A stretch of DNA of 42,677 nt from Campylobacterota bacterium. Its GTDB lineage: Bacteria > Campylobacterota > Campylobacteria > Campylobacterales > Sulfurospirillaceae. The position numbers were made by a program, and so were the translations under genes. Below, piece after piece: positions 28,318 to 39,550 of this stretch. Under the pieces are notes generated by a model. The model did not search any database. It saw nothing but the letters and a program-made list of their open reading frames with translations, and had not been told where the DNA came from. The DNA is taken from positions 1 to 42,677 of the forward strand of contig JAADIZ010000054.1 of the NCBI GenBank assembly GCA_013151055.1. Direction: 5' to 3'. The first letter of the stretch is position 1; each line of letters opens with the position of its first letter.

Positions 28318-30084
28318 ATGGTGAAAAAAATAAAACCAAATACAGTAAAAATAATATTTCTATTTTCCATAGTAGCTCTCGGATTTATCATCTTCTTAGG
28401 GGCTGCATTTTATTGGTCCAATACAAAAAGAAAGCTACCATCTCTCATATATACAGAAATCACTAGAGCCTTAAGAGGTGATATAATAAGCAGTGATGGT
28501 TTTAGGGTTGCTACAAGTAAAAAATTATACAAAGTTACACTTGATACCAGAAATTTAGATCCTCAAAAAAAAGATTTGTTTATAAAACTATATACTTTAT
28601 ATAGCGGGGAAAATCCACAAAAAGTTAAAAAAATTATAAATTCCAAATTTGGAAATGTAGTTTTATCTTATAAAATTGATTCAAAAAGTGCAAAATATTT
28701 GAAGAATTTGGCAAGAAAATTATATGCATTAAGGGTTTTTAAAAGTTATGAGAATCCAAAAACAAAAGTAAGCTTCTTGCATGGCATGAGCATAGTTGAA
28801 AGTGGTGAACAAAGAATTTATCCCGCAATTGATACTCTCACTCCTGTTGTCGGGTATATAAAAAAAATTGAAAAAAATCGCATAACAAAGATTCAAGGGG
28901 TAAAAGGAATAGAGAAGTATTATGAAGATAAGCTAAAGCCTATCCAAGATTCTATACTTCGAGGAAGAAGAGATATCGCAAATAATGTTATATTGGATAG
29001 AAGTAGTATTTACACAAAAAAAATAGATGGATATAATGTATATTTAAATATTTCATTAAAAATTCAGAAAATAATCGAAAAAATATTAGATACAAAGAAA
29101 AAATCGCTTAATGCCTATGAGATTATAGCAAGTGTTATGGATAGCAAAACAGGAGCTGTGCTCGCTTTGGCAACTAGTAATAGGTATAATCCAGATCATA
29201 TACGCAAAAAAGATTATGAGTCTTTAAATGTGGCAGCCATTGAGTACGCTTATGAGCCTGGTTCGGTTATGAAGCCTATAACTTTTGCACTTTTATTGGA
29301 GCATAAAGAGATAAACCCTTTTGACTTAGTGCGTATTTTTGGAGGAAAATATAAATTAGGAAAGAGAACTATAAGGGACTCAGAGAGTTATGAATGGTTA
29401 AGTGCTGAAGATGTTGTAGTCCATTCTAGCAATGTAGGTATTGCCCAAATTGCCCAAAATCTTAACTATATAGAGTTCTTTCAAGGATTGAAAGATTTTG
29501 GTTTCACATATAAAAGCGGTATAGACTTACCCTATGAAGCACGGGGAGAAATTCCACCATTGCATAAATTTAAATCAGAAACTTACAAGGCGACTGTGGG
29601 TTATGGTTATGGAATGACAGCAAACTTTATGCAATTAATGAAAGCATATAGTGCTTTTAATAATAACGGAAGAGAAGTTACTCCAAAAATTGCCAGATAT
29701 TATTCTTTAAAAGATAAAAGTCCAATCCCGTTTGTTGTACCTCCACAGAAACAAGTAATTCCAGTTGCAGTTGCCAAAAGAGTGCAAAAGATTTTGGTAA
29801 AAACTGTTTTAAAAGGCACAGGAAAAGCAGCTATATATGATGGACTAGAGATTGGTGGAAAAACTGGAACAGCTCGTATAGCAGGCGGTGGTGGGTATAC
29901 AAAAAATTATAACAGTTCATTTTTTGGATTTGCAAATGATAAAAAAAATAGATTTACGATAGGAGTATTAGTTAGAGTGCCTAAAAAGAAATATTACTAT
30001 TATGCATCTTTAACAGCAGTACCAATTTTCAGACAAATTGTCGAAAAATTAGTAGAAGAGGGATATCTAGTCCCTAATCTATAA
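28318..30084 (+). CDS. ftsI: Division-type class B penicillin-binding protein (FtsI/PBP2)
   Basis: RGDIISSDG, YEPGSVMKPITFALLLE (SxxK), HSSNVGIAQ (SxN), GGKTGTAR (KTG). Confidence 0.9.
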   Translation: MVKKIKPNTVKIIFLFSIVALGFIIFLGAAFYWSNTKRKLPSLIYTEITRALRGDIISSDGFRVATSKKLYKVTLDTRNLDPQKKDLFIKLYTLYSGENPQKVKKIINSKFGNVVLSYKIDSKSAKYLKNLARKLYALRVFKSYENPKTKVSFLHGMSIVESGEQRIYPAIDTLTPVVGYIKKIEKNRITKIQGVKGIEKYYEDKLKPIQDSILRGRRDIANNVILDRSSIYTKKIDGYNVYLNISLKIQKIIEKILDTKKKSLNAYEIIASVMDSKTGAVLALATSNRYNPDHIRKKDYESLNVAAIEYAYEPGSVMKPITFALLLEHKEINPFDLVRIFGGKYKLGKRTIRDSESYEWLSAEDVVVHSSNVGIAQIAQNLNYIEFFQGLKDFGFTYKSGIDLPYEARGEIPPLHKFKSETYKATVGYGYGMTANFMQLMKAYSAFNNNGREVTPKIARYYSLKDKSPIPFVVPPQKQVIPVAVAKRVQKILVKTVLKGTGKAAIYDGLEIGGKTGTARIAGGGGYTKNYNSSFFGFANDKKNRFTIGVLVRVPKKKYYYYASLTAVPIFRQIVEKLVEEGYLVPNL

Positions 30085-30982
30085 ATTGTTTTTTTGAAGA
30101 AATATCAAGTGTGATGGCACTATCTTCTATGCTACTGAGCCCACCTCTGTCTCCAGTTCTAAGGAAATTTAGAAATGCTATGTGCTCTCTGTAAAGGGGC
30201 TCTTCTTTCTTGACCATGCACTTTCTTATAACAAAAGAGTTATTTTTTTGGTATTCTGAAAATTCTGTTAAATCTTGCTCCATCAAGTCAGCTTCATAAT
30301 AAGCATCTTTCGTAGCAACTTCAATTTTTCTCTTTCTAAATGGCGTAAGCCAATTTGTTGTTATATTTGCGACTATGTCATTTTCTAGTTTAAAAGAGAG
30401 TATGGCATTGTCTTCATGATGGTTGTGAATTTTTCTTGATCTATAGATATTTGTTTTAACAATTTCTCGTTCGGCTATAAATCTAATGAGGTCTATATCA
30501 TGAACAGACAAGTCTGTCAAAATCCCAACATCTGCAATTCTAGGCGGAAATGGTCCGACTCTAGTGATACCGATACTGTATATCTCTGTATTTTTCAGCT
30601 CAGCCTTTAGTGCTTCTACAACAGGATTAAATCTCTCAATATATCCAATGCCAACTTTTGCTTTTGTTCTGTTTGCAACTTCTAGTATATCATTCGCTTC
30701 TTCTATAGTTGATGCGACAGGTTTTTCTATAAATATATCTTTGCCTTTTTCTAGACATTTTATAGCCACTTCTTTATGCAAAAAAGTAGGTACTACTATA
30801 ACACAAGCATCTATATCTTCATTTTCAAGCATATCATCAACGCTAGAGTAAAAAGGCTCTTTATAATCTTCATTTTTAACTACATCACACAAGGCAACTA
30901 GTTCAAATCCACTTATGCTTTTTATGATTCGATAATGATTTCGACCCATGGAGCCAAGTCCAATAAGGGCTATTTTTTTCAT
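30074..30982 (-). CDS. Gfo/Idh/MocA family oxidoreductase
   Basis: IALIGLGSMGRNHYRII, CLEKGKDIFIEKPVAST, DLSVHDIDLIRFI. Confidence 0.9.
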   Translation of the reverse strand: MKKIALIGLGSMGRNHYRIIKSISGFELVALCDVVKNEDYKEPFYSSVDDMLENEDIDACVIVVPTFLHKEVAIKCLEKGKDIFIEKPVASTIEEANDILEVANRTKAKVGIGYIERFNPVVEALKAELKNTEIYSIGITRVGPFPPRIADVGILTDLSVHDIDLIRFIAEREIVKTNIYRSRKIHNHHEDNAILSFKLENDIVANITTNWLTPFRKRKIEVATKDAYYEADLMEQDLTEFSEYQKNNSFVIRKCMVKKEEPLYREHIAFLNFLRTGDRGGLSSIEDSAITLDISSKKQFID

Positions 30983-32076
30983 ACATTTTCCTTGATAGCA
31001 TTTACTATATAATCTTGTTGTTCATTTGTTAAAAATGGACTCATGGGTAAGCTCATGATTTCACTTGAGATTTTCTCACTAATAGGAAAATCACCATCTT
31101 TGTATCCTAAACTTGCAAATGCTTCTTGCTGATGTAAAGAAATAGGGTAGTGGACTGCGGTTGGAATTCCAGCTTGATTTAGTTTTGAAGCTAAATCATT
31201 TCTATTTTTGTATCTTATTGAGTATTGAGCAAATACACTTGTTCTGTCTTTTTCTATAAATGGAGGCAATACCCCACTATTTACAAGAAGTTCATTGTAC
31301 CTAGTACCTATGGCTTCTCTTTTTTCTACTTCACTTTCAAAATATTTCATTTTTACATTTAAAATAGCTGCTTGAATAGCATCTAATCTGCCATTTATTC
31401 CTATGTATTTATGTTTATATCTCTCCTCTTGCCCATGGTTTGTTAGAGTTCTGATTTTTTTCGCCAAAATATCATCATTTGTAAAAACAGCACCACCATC
31501 ACCATAACAGCCAAGAGGTTTTGACGGGAAGAAACTAGTACAGCCTATATCGCTTAAATTACAAGATTTTTTGCCTTTATAACTTGCTCCAAAACTTTGG
31601 CAACCATCTTCTATCACATAAATATCGTGTTTTTTAGCTATCAAATTTATCTCATCCATATCAGAAGGTTGTCCATATAATGATACGGGGATTATAGCTT
31701 TTGTCTTAGAAGTAATTTTTTCTTCGATAAGTTTAGGGTCGATGTTATATGTTTTTTCATCAATATCAACAAATACAGCAGTTGCTCCAGCGAGTGCTAT
31801 AACTTCTGCAGTTGCTATAAAAGTGAATGGAGTTGTAATTACTTCATCACCAGCTTTTATATCCAATGCCATAAGAGCCAAGAGCAGGGAATCTGTTCCA
31901 GATGAACAAGCAATTGCATGTTTTGAGTTGGTAAATTTTGCCAAACTCTCTTCTAGTTTACTAACTTGCGGACCTAATATAAATTGAGTGGATTCTAGTA
32001 CACTTAAAACTTCTTGATTGATTTCGTTTTTGTATTGTTCATACTGAGTTTTTAAATCTATAAATGGTATTTTCAT
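30979..32076 (-). CDS. DegT/DnrJ/EryC1/StrS family PLP-dependent aminotransferase
   Basis: CSSGTDSLLLALMAL, TTPFTFIATAEVIALAGA, EDGCQSFGASYKGKKS, FFPSKPLGCYGDGGA. Confidence 0.94.
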   Translation of the reverse strand: MKIPFIDLKTQYEQYKNEINQEVLSVLESTQFILGPQVSKLEESLAKFTNSKHAIACSSGTDSLLLALMALDIKAGDEVITTPFTFIATAEVIALAGATAVFVDIDEKTYNIDPKLIEEKITSKTKAIIPVSLYGQPSDMDEINLIAKKHDIYVIEDGCQSFGASYKGKKSCNLSDIGCTSFFPSKPLGCYGDGGAVFTNDDILAKKIRTLTNHGQEERYKHKYIGINGRLDAIQAAILNVKMKYFESEVEKREAIGTRYNELLVNSGVLPPFIEKDRTSVFAQYSIRYKNRNDLASKLNQAGIPTAVHYPISLHQQEAFASLGYKDGDFPISEKISSEIMSLPMSPFLTNEQQDYIVNAIKENV

Positions 32077-32230
32077 ATATATGCCCTTGCTATTAAAATT
32101 AATTTTATATTTTACTTAAATTTGTCTAATAAAAGTATAAAGTTATAAGGATAACGAAGAGTAAACAAGTACTCTTATAGAAGTTTAAAAGCCTTTTAGA
32201 TAGAATAATACTTAATTATTTTTACATAGG

Positions 32231-34786
32231 ATGAAATTCATGGATGTTAGAGCTCAATTTTTAAAATATTTCGAAGATAAAGGGCATACTTTGATGCCAA
32301 GTGCACCACTTGTGCCAGATGATGCAACACTCTTATTTGTAAATGCTGGAATGGTACAATTTAAGAGTGTTTTTACAGGAGAAATTCCTCGCCCAAATCC
32401 ACCTCGTGCTGTTACTTGTCAGACTTGCATAAGAGCTGGTGGAAAACATAATGATCTCGATAATGTCGGCTATACTGCTAGACATCATACTTTTTTTGAG
32501 ATGCTTGGAAACTTCTCTTTTGGTGATTATTTTAAAGAAGATGCTATAAAAAATGCGTGGGAATTCATCACAGAAGTTTTAAAATTACCAAAAGAGAAAC
32601 TTTGGGTTACAGTTCATGATAGTGATGATGAAGCTGAAACTATTTGGCAAAAGTATGTCCCATTGGAGCGAATTAAAAGATTTGGCGATAAAGATAACTT
32701 TTGGCAAATGGGCGATACTGGACCATGTGGACCTTGTAGCGAGATATTTTATGATCAAGGAAGTGAGCATTTTAGTAGTGCAGAAGATTGTCTCGGTGGA
32801 GATGGTGATAGATTTTTAGAGATTTGGAATTTGGTTTTTATGCAGTTTGAGCGAGATAAAAGTGGAAAACTAACTCCTCTTCCAAAACCTTCAATCGACA
32901 CAGGTATGGGATTAGAGAGAGTGATAGCCGTACAAGAGGGAGTTTTGAGTAATTATGACTCAAGTATGTTTATGCCTCTTATAGATGATGTTAGTAAATT
33001 GTGTAATAAGCCATACAAATATGAAACAGGAGCTAGTTATAGAGTCATAGCGGATCATATTCGCTCAGTTGCCTTTTTGCTTGCACAAGGTGTGAATTTT
33101 GATAAAGAAGGCAGAGGTTATGTCCTTAGAAGAATTTTGAGAAGAGCTGTAAGGCATGGTTATCTTTTGGGTATAAAAGAGCCGTTCATGTATAAATTGC
33201 TTGATACTTTAAATACTCTTATGGGCAAGCAATATCCATATTTAATAGAAAAAAAAGATGCTATTAGTGAGCAAATTAGACTTGAAGAGGATAGATTTTT
33301 ATCTACTATCGCATTAGGTCTTGATCTGTTTGAAAAAGAGTTAAAAAATACAAAAGATATATTTAGTGGCGAAGTTGCATTTAAACTTTATGATACTTAT
33401 GGTTTTCCACTTGATTTAACAGCAGATATGCTCAGAGATAAAGGATTAAGCGTTGATGTAGAAAAATTTGATGAATTGATGAGTGAGCAAAAAAGGAGAG
33501 CAAAAGCTTCTTGGAAGGGAAGTGGAGACTCTTTTGCTCATGGAGATTTTAAGCCTCTTTTAGAAAAATTTGGTTTAAATGAATTTGTTGGGTATGAAAA
33601 AACCAAAGCTAAAACCAAAGTTCTGGCTCTTTTGGATGATGACTTTAAAAAAGTAGATGCATTAGAAAAGAGTGGCTGGATGATGCTTGAAAATACGCCA
33701 TTTTATGCCATGAGCGGTGGACAATGTGGCGATAGTGGAATTATAAAAGATATAGGCACTGTTACAGATACTAAGAAATTTTTTGACTTAAATCTATCAC
33801 AAGTTAGACTCGAAAAACCTTTAAGTGTAGGTGAGACAATAGATGTTGAAGTAAGCTCGGAGCGAAAAGAGATAGAAAAACATCACTCTGCTACTCATTT
33901 TTTGCAAAGTGCCTTAAAAAGGGTACTTGGTTCACATGTAGCACAAGCTGGCTCATCCGTAGAAAAAGATAGGCTTAGGTTTGATTTTTCACATCCAAAA
34001 GCGATGAATGAAGATGAAGTCAAAAAAGTTGAGGGTTTTGTAAATAGTATTATTTTTAGTGGAATTGAGACACAAACAAAAATTATGAATATAGATGATG
34101 CTAAGAATAGTGGAGCTATGGCTTTGTTTGGTGAAAAATATGGTGATGAGGTAAGGGTAGTCTCTTTTGGTGATGCAAGTGTTGAACTTTGTGGTGGAAC
34201 TCATGTCAAAAATAGTGCAAACATAGGAAGTTTTTTTATCACAAAAGAGAGTGGAGTAAGCGCTGGAGTGCGAAGAATTGAAGCGATATGTGGAAAAAGT
34301 GCTTATGAATATGCAAAAAATTTAAGACAAACAATTGAAAAAATGAAATTGCAAGTTAAGCATAAAGATATATTTATTGGAATTGACAGATTTAAAAAAG
34401 AGATTCAAGTTTTAAAAAGTGAAATAGAAGCCTTAAGTGTAAATGCAGGCAAATCAATAGAATCAACTAAAATAAACGGTGTTGAAGTCATAGTAGATGA
34501 GCTAAAAGCTGGAGATATTAAAAAAAGCATTGATGATATAAAAAATCAAAAAGACTCTGTTGCAATTATACTATTTCAGGTAAAAGGTGAGAAAATTTTG
34601 ATTGCGAGTGGAGTTAAAAATGCTCCTATAAAAGCGGGTGCTTGGATAAAAGAGATAGCTCCGATAGTTGGAGGAGGTGGTGGAGGCAGAGATGATTTTG
34701 CTCAAGCTGGTGGGAAAAAGCCACAAAAATTACAAGAAGCTAAAGTAGCATCGCTAGAGTATGCTAAAAAAATACTACAAGGATAA
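32231..34786 (+). CDS. alaS: Alanyl-tRNA synthetase
   Basis: [53 protein letters not shown]. Confidence 0.98.
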   Translation: MKFMDVRAQFLKYFEDKGHTLMPSAPLVPDDATLLFVNAGMVQFKSVFTGEIPRPNPPRAVTCQTCIRAGGKHNDLDNVGYTARHHTFFEMLGNFSFGDYFKEDAIKNAWEFITEVLKLPKEKLWVTVHDSDDEAETIWQKYVPLERIKRFGDKDNFWQMGDTGPCGPCSEIFYDQGSEHFSSAEDCLGGDGDRFLEIWNLVFMQFERDKSGKLTPLPKPSIDTGMGLERVIAVQEGVLSNYDSSMFMPLIDDVSKLCNKPYKYETGASYRVIADHIRSVAFLLAQGVNFDKEGRGYVLRRILRRAVRHGYLLGIKEPFMYKLLDTLNTLMGKQYPYLIEKKDAISEQIRLEEDRFLSTIALGLDLFEKELKNTKDIFSGEVAFKLYDTYGFPLDLTADMLRDKGLSVDVEKFDELMSEQKRRAKASWKGSGDSFAHGDFKPLLEKFGLNEFVGYEKTKAKTKVLALLDDDFKKVDALEKSGWMMLENTPFYAMSGGQCGDSGIIKDIGTVTDTKKFFDLNLSQVRLEKPLSVGETIDVEVSSERKEIEKHHSATHFLQSALKRVLGSHVAQAGSSVEKDRLRFDFSHPKAMNEDEVKKVEGFVNSIIFSGIETQTKIMNIDDAKNSGAMALFGEKYGDEVRVVSFGDASVELCGGTHVKNSANIGSFFITKESGVSAGVRRIEAICGKSAYEYAKNLRQTIEKMKLQVKHKDIFIGIDRFKKEIQVLKSEIEALSVNAGKSIESTKINGVEVIVDELKAGDIKKSIDDIKNQKDSVAIILFQVKGEKILIASGVKNAPIKAGAWIKEIAPIVGGGGGGRDDFAQAGGKKPQKLQEAKVASLEYAKKILQG

Positions 34787-34788
34787 AC

Positions 34789-35286
34789 TTGAATCAAGTC
34801 ATTATAGACATATTTGAAAGCTACAAGTTAGTGATTATTTTTTTTCATATATTGAGTGCATCACTACTTATCGGAAGCATGTTTGTTATGATTTTTATCA
34901 TTCGCCCCATCAATGTAAAGGTAAAAAACATACATTACAAATGTAGTAATTGTTTGAAACTTCTAAAGAGATTTATCTATTTTATAGTTCCTGATATGTT
35001 GATTTTATTGTCAGCTTCAATGTTTATGAATGTTGGAATGGGCTTTGCATATGGTGATCCAACAGCTTTTATCATGATACATATAAAAGAGTCTTTATGG
35101 ATTTTCATTGCTTTTAATTTTTTATATATTTATAAAAAATACTTAAATGCCAAAAAAGCTTTAGAAGTTGAAAATTACCTAGAAGTGCAAGAAAATATAA
35201 TTTTGATTATGAGATATTTAATGCCTCTTAACTTAGTCTGTTCTTTGATAGCAGTTTATTTTGGAATTATTATTAAAGGCTATTGA
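34789..35286 (+). CDS. Predicted four-helix integral membrane protein (TTG start)
   Basis: Four hydrophobic segments with intramembrane His (IIFFHILSASLLIGSMF); tightly packed between alaS and maf. Confidence 0.65.
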   Translation: MNQVIIDIFESYKLVIIFFHILSASLLIGSMFVMIFIIRPINVKVKNIHYKCSNCLKLLKRFIYFIVPDMLILLSASMFMNVGMGFAYGDPTAFIMIHIKESLWIFIAFNFLYIYKKYLNAKKALEVENYLEVQENIILIMRYLMPLNLVCSLIAVYFGIIIKGY

Positions 35287-35855
35287 TGAGTGAAATAATT
35301 TTAGCTTCAAAATCTCCTACAAGAGCCAAGATATTAAAGAATTACAATGTCAGCTTTAAGCAAGTTGATGTAGATTTTGATGAAGATGCTCTAAAAATAT
35401 CTATACCAAAAATTTTTGTTTATCGAGCCACAAAAGGTAAGTTGGAAAGCTATCTTCGCTCAAACAGCCTTGAAACTCCAGTTTTATGTGCTGATACCGT
35501 AGTATGTGCAAATAATGAAATACTTAGAAAAGCAAAAGATGAAAATGATGCAAGGCAGATCTTAGAAAAACAAAGCGGAAATAGTGTTTGGATTTTGACT
35601 TGCATGATGTATAAATCAAAAAAATTAGAATTTATAGATTTGTCAGTTACAAAGTATCTTTTTATGCCTTTTGAAACAAACAAAATAGAAGAGTACCTTC
35701 TGAGCGATGAGTGGAGAGGAAAGGCTGGAGCTTGTATGGTAGAGGGATTTTGTAGGCAATACATCAGACAAGTTATTGGTTTGCAAAGTACCGCTATGGG
35801 TTTAAGTGTAGAAAAATTAATGCCTATTTTAAAGTTAAATAATGCCATACTCTAA
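35286..35855 (+). CDS. maf: Maf-family nucleotide pyrophosphatase (start 35283-35286)
   Basis: MSEIILASKSPTRAKILKN, VLCADTVVCANNEILRKAKD, EGFCRQYIRQVIGLQSTAMGL. Confidence 0.9.
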   Translation: MSEIILASKSPTRAKILKNYNVSFKQVDVDFDEDALKISIPKIFVYRATKGKLESYLRSNSLETPVLCADTVVCANNEILRKAKDENDARQILEKQSGNSVWILTCMMYKSKKLEFIDLSVTKYLFMPFETNKIEEYLLSDEWRGKAGACMVEGFCRQYIRQVIGLQSTAMGLSVEKLMPILKLNNAIL

Positions 35856-36936
35856 AGAATTAGGAGTTCTAAGGAAAGCAGGCAGGCTAAGAGTTAGAAA
35901 AATTTCTAATGATAAGCTTATAGATTTTGCATCAAATGATTATCTTGGATTATCTCAAGAGAAAAGTTTACTAAAAAAAATGTTTGATGAAATTAAACAA
36001 AAAACCTGTCATGCCCCAAAATCTTCACAATTAGTCAATGGTTATCACCCCGTTCATCAAAATTTTGAAGAGTATTTGTGTGCGATAAATAACTTTGAAA
36101 GTGCTATAGTCGTTGGTAGTGGATTTATGGCAAATCTTGCTTTATTAGAAGCACTTCCTAGAAAAAAAGATTTATTGCTCTTAGATGAAGAGTATCATGC
36201 AAGTGGAGTTTTGGCATCAAAATTGGTATCAGCCCAAGTTAAATTTTTTAAGCATAACGACATGAATGATTTGATAGAAATACTGAAAACACAAGAGTAC
36301 AAAAGAGCCATAGTTGGAGTTGAAGGTATTTACTCCATGAGTGGCGACTTGGTTGATAAAAAAGTTTTTGAAATATGTGATAGATACGAAGCCATATTAG
36401 TTGTTGATGAAGCTCATAGTGTTGGAGTTGTTGGCGAAAAACTGCTAGGAATTTTTGATTTTTATAACATTGTCCCTAAAAAAAATCACATCAAAATGGG
36501 AACACTTGGCAAAGCGATAGGAAGTTACGGAGCTTATATACTTTGTAGCTCTCACATTAGTGAGTATTTGCTAAATAGAGCCAAGTCGTTGATATACACA
36601 ACAGCACCATCTTTGCTGGATATAGAGTTAGCAAGACAAGGATTTTTATTTATAGAAAAAAAAGTAGATTTTTTTAAAGAAGAAATTAAAAAAAGACAAG
36701 ATTTAGTAAAAAATTATTTTGATTTTGATATGTTTGGTTTGATTTTTCCTTTTGAAATATCTTGTTCAGATGAGGTAATGAAAAAACAAAAAGAGCTAGA
36801 AAATATCGGTTTTAGCGTAGGTGCAATAAGAGCTCCAACAGTAAAAAAACCAATATTAAGAATAATTCCAAGAGTCAGTGTTGAGAGTAAATTATTTGAG
36901 AAGTTGTGCCTTTCTATAACAAAGAGTAAATCATGA
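35842..36936 (+). CDS. bioF: 8-amino-7-oxononanoate synthase / alpha-oxoamine synthase family
   Basis: IDFASNDYLGLSQ, VVDEAHSVGVVGEKLLG, KMGTLGKAIGSYGAYI. Confidence 0.85.
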   Translation: MPYSKELGVLRKAGRLRVRKISNDKLIDFASNDYLGLSQEKSLLKKMFDEIKQKTCHAPKSSQLVNGYHPVHQNFEEYLCAINNFESAIVVGSGFMANLALLEALPRKKDLLLLDEEYHASGVLASKLVSAQVKFFKHNDMNDLIEILKTQEYKRAIVGVEGIYSMSGDLVDKKVFEICDRYEAILVVDEAHSVGVVGEKLLGIFDFYNIVPKKNHIKMGTLGKAIGSYGAYILCSSHISEYLLNRAKSLIYTTAPSLLDIELARQGFLFIEKKVDFFKEEIKKRQDLVKNYFDFDMFGLIFPFEISCSDEVMKKQKELENIGFSVGAIRAPTVKKPILRIIPRVSVESKLFEKLCLSITKSKS

Positions 36937-37628
36937 GTTTTAACTGCGAGCGACTTTTGATAAAAACACAAGAGAAAAAACTGTTAGACATATCATTTGT
37001 TTTTGATAAGTCATATGCACTGATAGGACAAAGTGGAAGCGGAAAAAGCTTGACATTAAAGGCTCTTCTTGGAATGTTGCCATCAAACCTCAAAGGTGAT
37101 TTGAAGTTTAAATCAAAATACAAGTTGCGAAGAGGGGAGAGTATTTGTATGGTTCCGCAAAATCCTTTTACAGCACTTTCTCCACTCACAAAGATAAATC
37201 AACAGTTTTTTATAGACAAAGATTTGGCAAAAGAGTATATCTCTTTGGTTGGATTAGAAGAAGAGATAATGCAAAGATTTCCATCACAATTAAGTGGGGG
37301 ACAGCTTCAAAGAGTTATAATAGCGATGGCATTATCAATTAAGCCTAAATTATTGCTTTTAGATGAGCCGACAACAGCACTTGATAAAGATAGTAAGAAA
37401 TCTATACTTGAACTGATAAAAAAATTGCAAGTTAGGGATGGATTTGATATGCTTTTTGTCACTCATGATATATTGAGTGTCGAAAATTTATGTCAAAAAA
37501 TCGGTATCATAAAAGATGGAAAAATTATAGAAGAGGGAAAGATGAGCGAAGTGTTAAATAATCCCCAAAACGACTATACTAAGAAACTGATCAACTCTGG
37601 TTTTGAAAAAAGAGAGTTTAGAATATGA
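36933..37628 (+). CDS. ABC transporter ATP-binding protein (peptide/nickel type)
   Basis: LIGQSGSGKSLTLKALLGMLP, FPSQLSGGQLQRVIIAMAL, LLLLDEPTTALD. Confidence 0.9.
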   Translation: MSFNCERLLIKTQEKKLLDISFVFDKSYALIGQSGSGKSLTLKALLGMLPSNLKGDLKFKSKYKLRRGESICMVPQNPFTALSPLTKINQQFFIDKDLAKEYISLVGLEEEIMQRFPSQLSGGQLQRVIIAMALSIKPKLLLLDEPTTALDKDSKKSILELIKKLQVRDGFDMLFVTHDILSVENLCQKIGIIKDGKIIEEGKMSEVLNNPQNDYTKKLINSGFEKREFRI

Positions 37629-39550
37629 AATATTTTTTCTCGATACTATTTGCAGGTATTATTTTTCTTTTTATTGGCTTTTTATATATGTATTCAAATA
37701 TAAGATTTGAAGCATACAAAATCATAGATTACAAACCAAGACTTACAACTCAAATATTTGACAGAAATGGGGAGCTGATAGCAAATATTTTTGATAAAGA
37801 AAATAGAGTATATGTAAAATATGATGATATCCCTCCTAGGCTTATAGAAGCATTGGTTGCCATTGAAGATACATCTTTTTTTGAGCACGGTGGTGTAAAC
37901 TTTGAAGCAATTTTTAGAGCACTCATAAAAGATATAAAAGCTATGAAATTAGTTGAAGGAGCAAGCACCCTTACTCAGCAACTCATAAAAAATACAATAC
38001 TCTCAAGAAAAAAGACATTAAGTAGAAAGCTGAAAGAAGCTATTTTGGCATATAAAATAGAGAGTGTTCTTACAAAAGAGCAGATTTTAGAGAGATACTT
38101 AAATCAAGTCTATTTTGGACATGGCTATTATGGAGTAAGAACTGCATCTTTGGGATATTTTAATAAAGATTTAAATGAACTTAGTTTAAAAGAGATAGCT
38201 ATGCTTGTAGGTCTTCCAAAAGCCCCTAGCTCTTATGACCCAACAAAGCATATGGATTTGTCAATTAGCCGTGCAAACAGAGTGCTCTATAGGCTTTATT
38301 CACTAGGCTGGATAAGCAAAACGCAATATCAAAAATCCATAGATGAACACCCTATCGTATTTGACCAAACTCTAACAAGAAACAAGGCCCCATATGTTGT
38401 TGACGAAGTAATAAAAAGATTGAGCAAAAGATTTAGTGATCTTAAAACTGGTGGATATAAAATTTATCTTGGAATTGATCTGAAATTACAGCAATTAGCA
38501 AGAGAGTCACTAGATGTTGGCTATAAAGGTATATTAAAAAGATATAAAGATGCAAATACTTCTTTGCTAAATGGTGCTATGGTAGTTCTTAACAACAAAA
38601 ATGGCGATGTTTTAGCGATGGTTGGAGGACTTGATTATAAAAAGAGTCATTTTAATCGAGCTACTCAAAGCAGAAGACAACCAGGAAGTAGTTTTAAGCC
38701 ATTTATCTATCTTCATGCTTTAGATGTTGGCTATAATGGGCAAACAAAGATACCAGATATTTCTCGTGTTTATGTTGATAAAAAAAGAGACAAAAAGTGG
38801 AAACCAAGAAATTATGAAGCAAATTTTGAAGGTTTGATTACTTTGGAAAATGCACTTGTGCATTCAAGAAACCTAGCAACAATCAATCTTCTAAGTGCCC
38901 TTGGTATGGATAGCGTGTATAAGGATCTGAGTGAAGAAGGCTTCAAAAAATTACCATATAATTTGTCGATGGCACTTGGAAGTTTTGGTATATCGCCGTA
39001 TGATTTTGCAGGTTTTTATACTACTTTTTCAAATTATGGGAAAAGAGAGAAGCCAAGATTAATCAAAAAGATAATAAATAAATTTGGTGAAGTTGAATTA
39101 TTTAAAAAGAAAGAAAAAAAGATTACGACTCCTTCGCAAGCATATCTAATAATAGACATCTTGAAGCAAGTTGTAAAAAGAGGAACAGGGCGAAGAGCAC
39201 AAGTGCAGGGAATTGAAGTAGCAGGAAAGACCGGGACTACAAATAAATACATAGATGCGTGGTTTTGTGGTTTTACTCCAGATATTGAAGTCTTAACTTG
39301 GTATGGAAATGATGATAATTCACCAATGCGTAGAGGTGAAACTGGTGGCAGAAGTGCTGCTCCAGCATTTGCAAATTTTGTAAAAAATTATATAAAATTA
39401 TATCCTCAGACAAAACGAAAATTTTATATTCCAAAAAAAATAAAATTTAAAATTTCAAATAATAGGAAATTATATTTTACTGATATTTCTCCATTGCCTA
39501 AGACAAATTCTACTCAAGATGTTGGAATCAATGGAGGTTTAATTTTCTAG
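37625..39550 (+). CDS. mrcA: Class A penicillin-binding protein 1A (transglycosylase/transpeptidase)
   Basis: ALVAIEDTSFFEHGGVNFEAIFRA, EGASTLTQQLIKN, RQPGSSFKPFIYLHAL, AGKTGTTNKYIDAWFCGFTP. Confidence 0.94.
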   Translation: MKYFFSILFAGIIFLFIGFLYMYSNIRFEAYKIIDYKPRLTTQIFDRNGELIANIFDKENRVYVKYDDIPPRLIEALVAIEDTSFFEHGGVNFEAIFRALIKDIKAMKLVEGASTLTQQLIKNTILSRKKTLSRKLKEAILAYKIESVLTKEQILERYLNQVYFGHGYYGVRTASLGYFNKDLNELSLKEIAMLVGLPKAPSSYDPTKHMDLSISRANRVLYRLYSLGWISKTQYQKSIDEHPIVFDQTLTRNKAPYVVDEVIKRLSKRFSDLKTGGYKIYLGIDLKLQQLARESLDVGYKGILKRYKDANTSLLNGAMVVLNNKNGDVLAMVGGLDYKKSHFNRATQSRRQPGSSFKPFIYLHALDVGYNGQTKIPDISRVYVDKKRDKKWKPRNYEANFEGLITLENALVHSRNLATINLLSALGMDSVYKDLSEEGFKKLPYNLSMALGSFGISPYDFAGFYTTFSNYGKREKPRLIKKIINKFGEVELFKKKEKKITTPSQAYLIIDILKQVVKRGTGRRAQVQGIEVAGKTGTTNKYIDAWFCGFTPDIEVLTWYGNDDNSPMRRGETGGRSAAPAFANFVKNYIKLYPQTKRKFYIPKKIKFKISNNRKLYFTDISPLPKTNSTQDVGINGGLIF

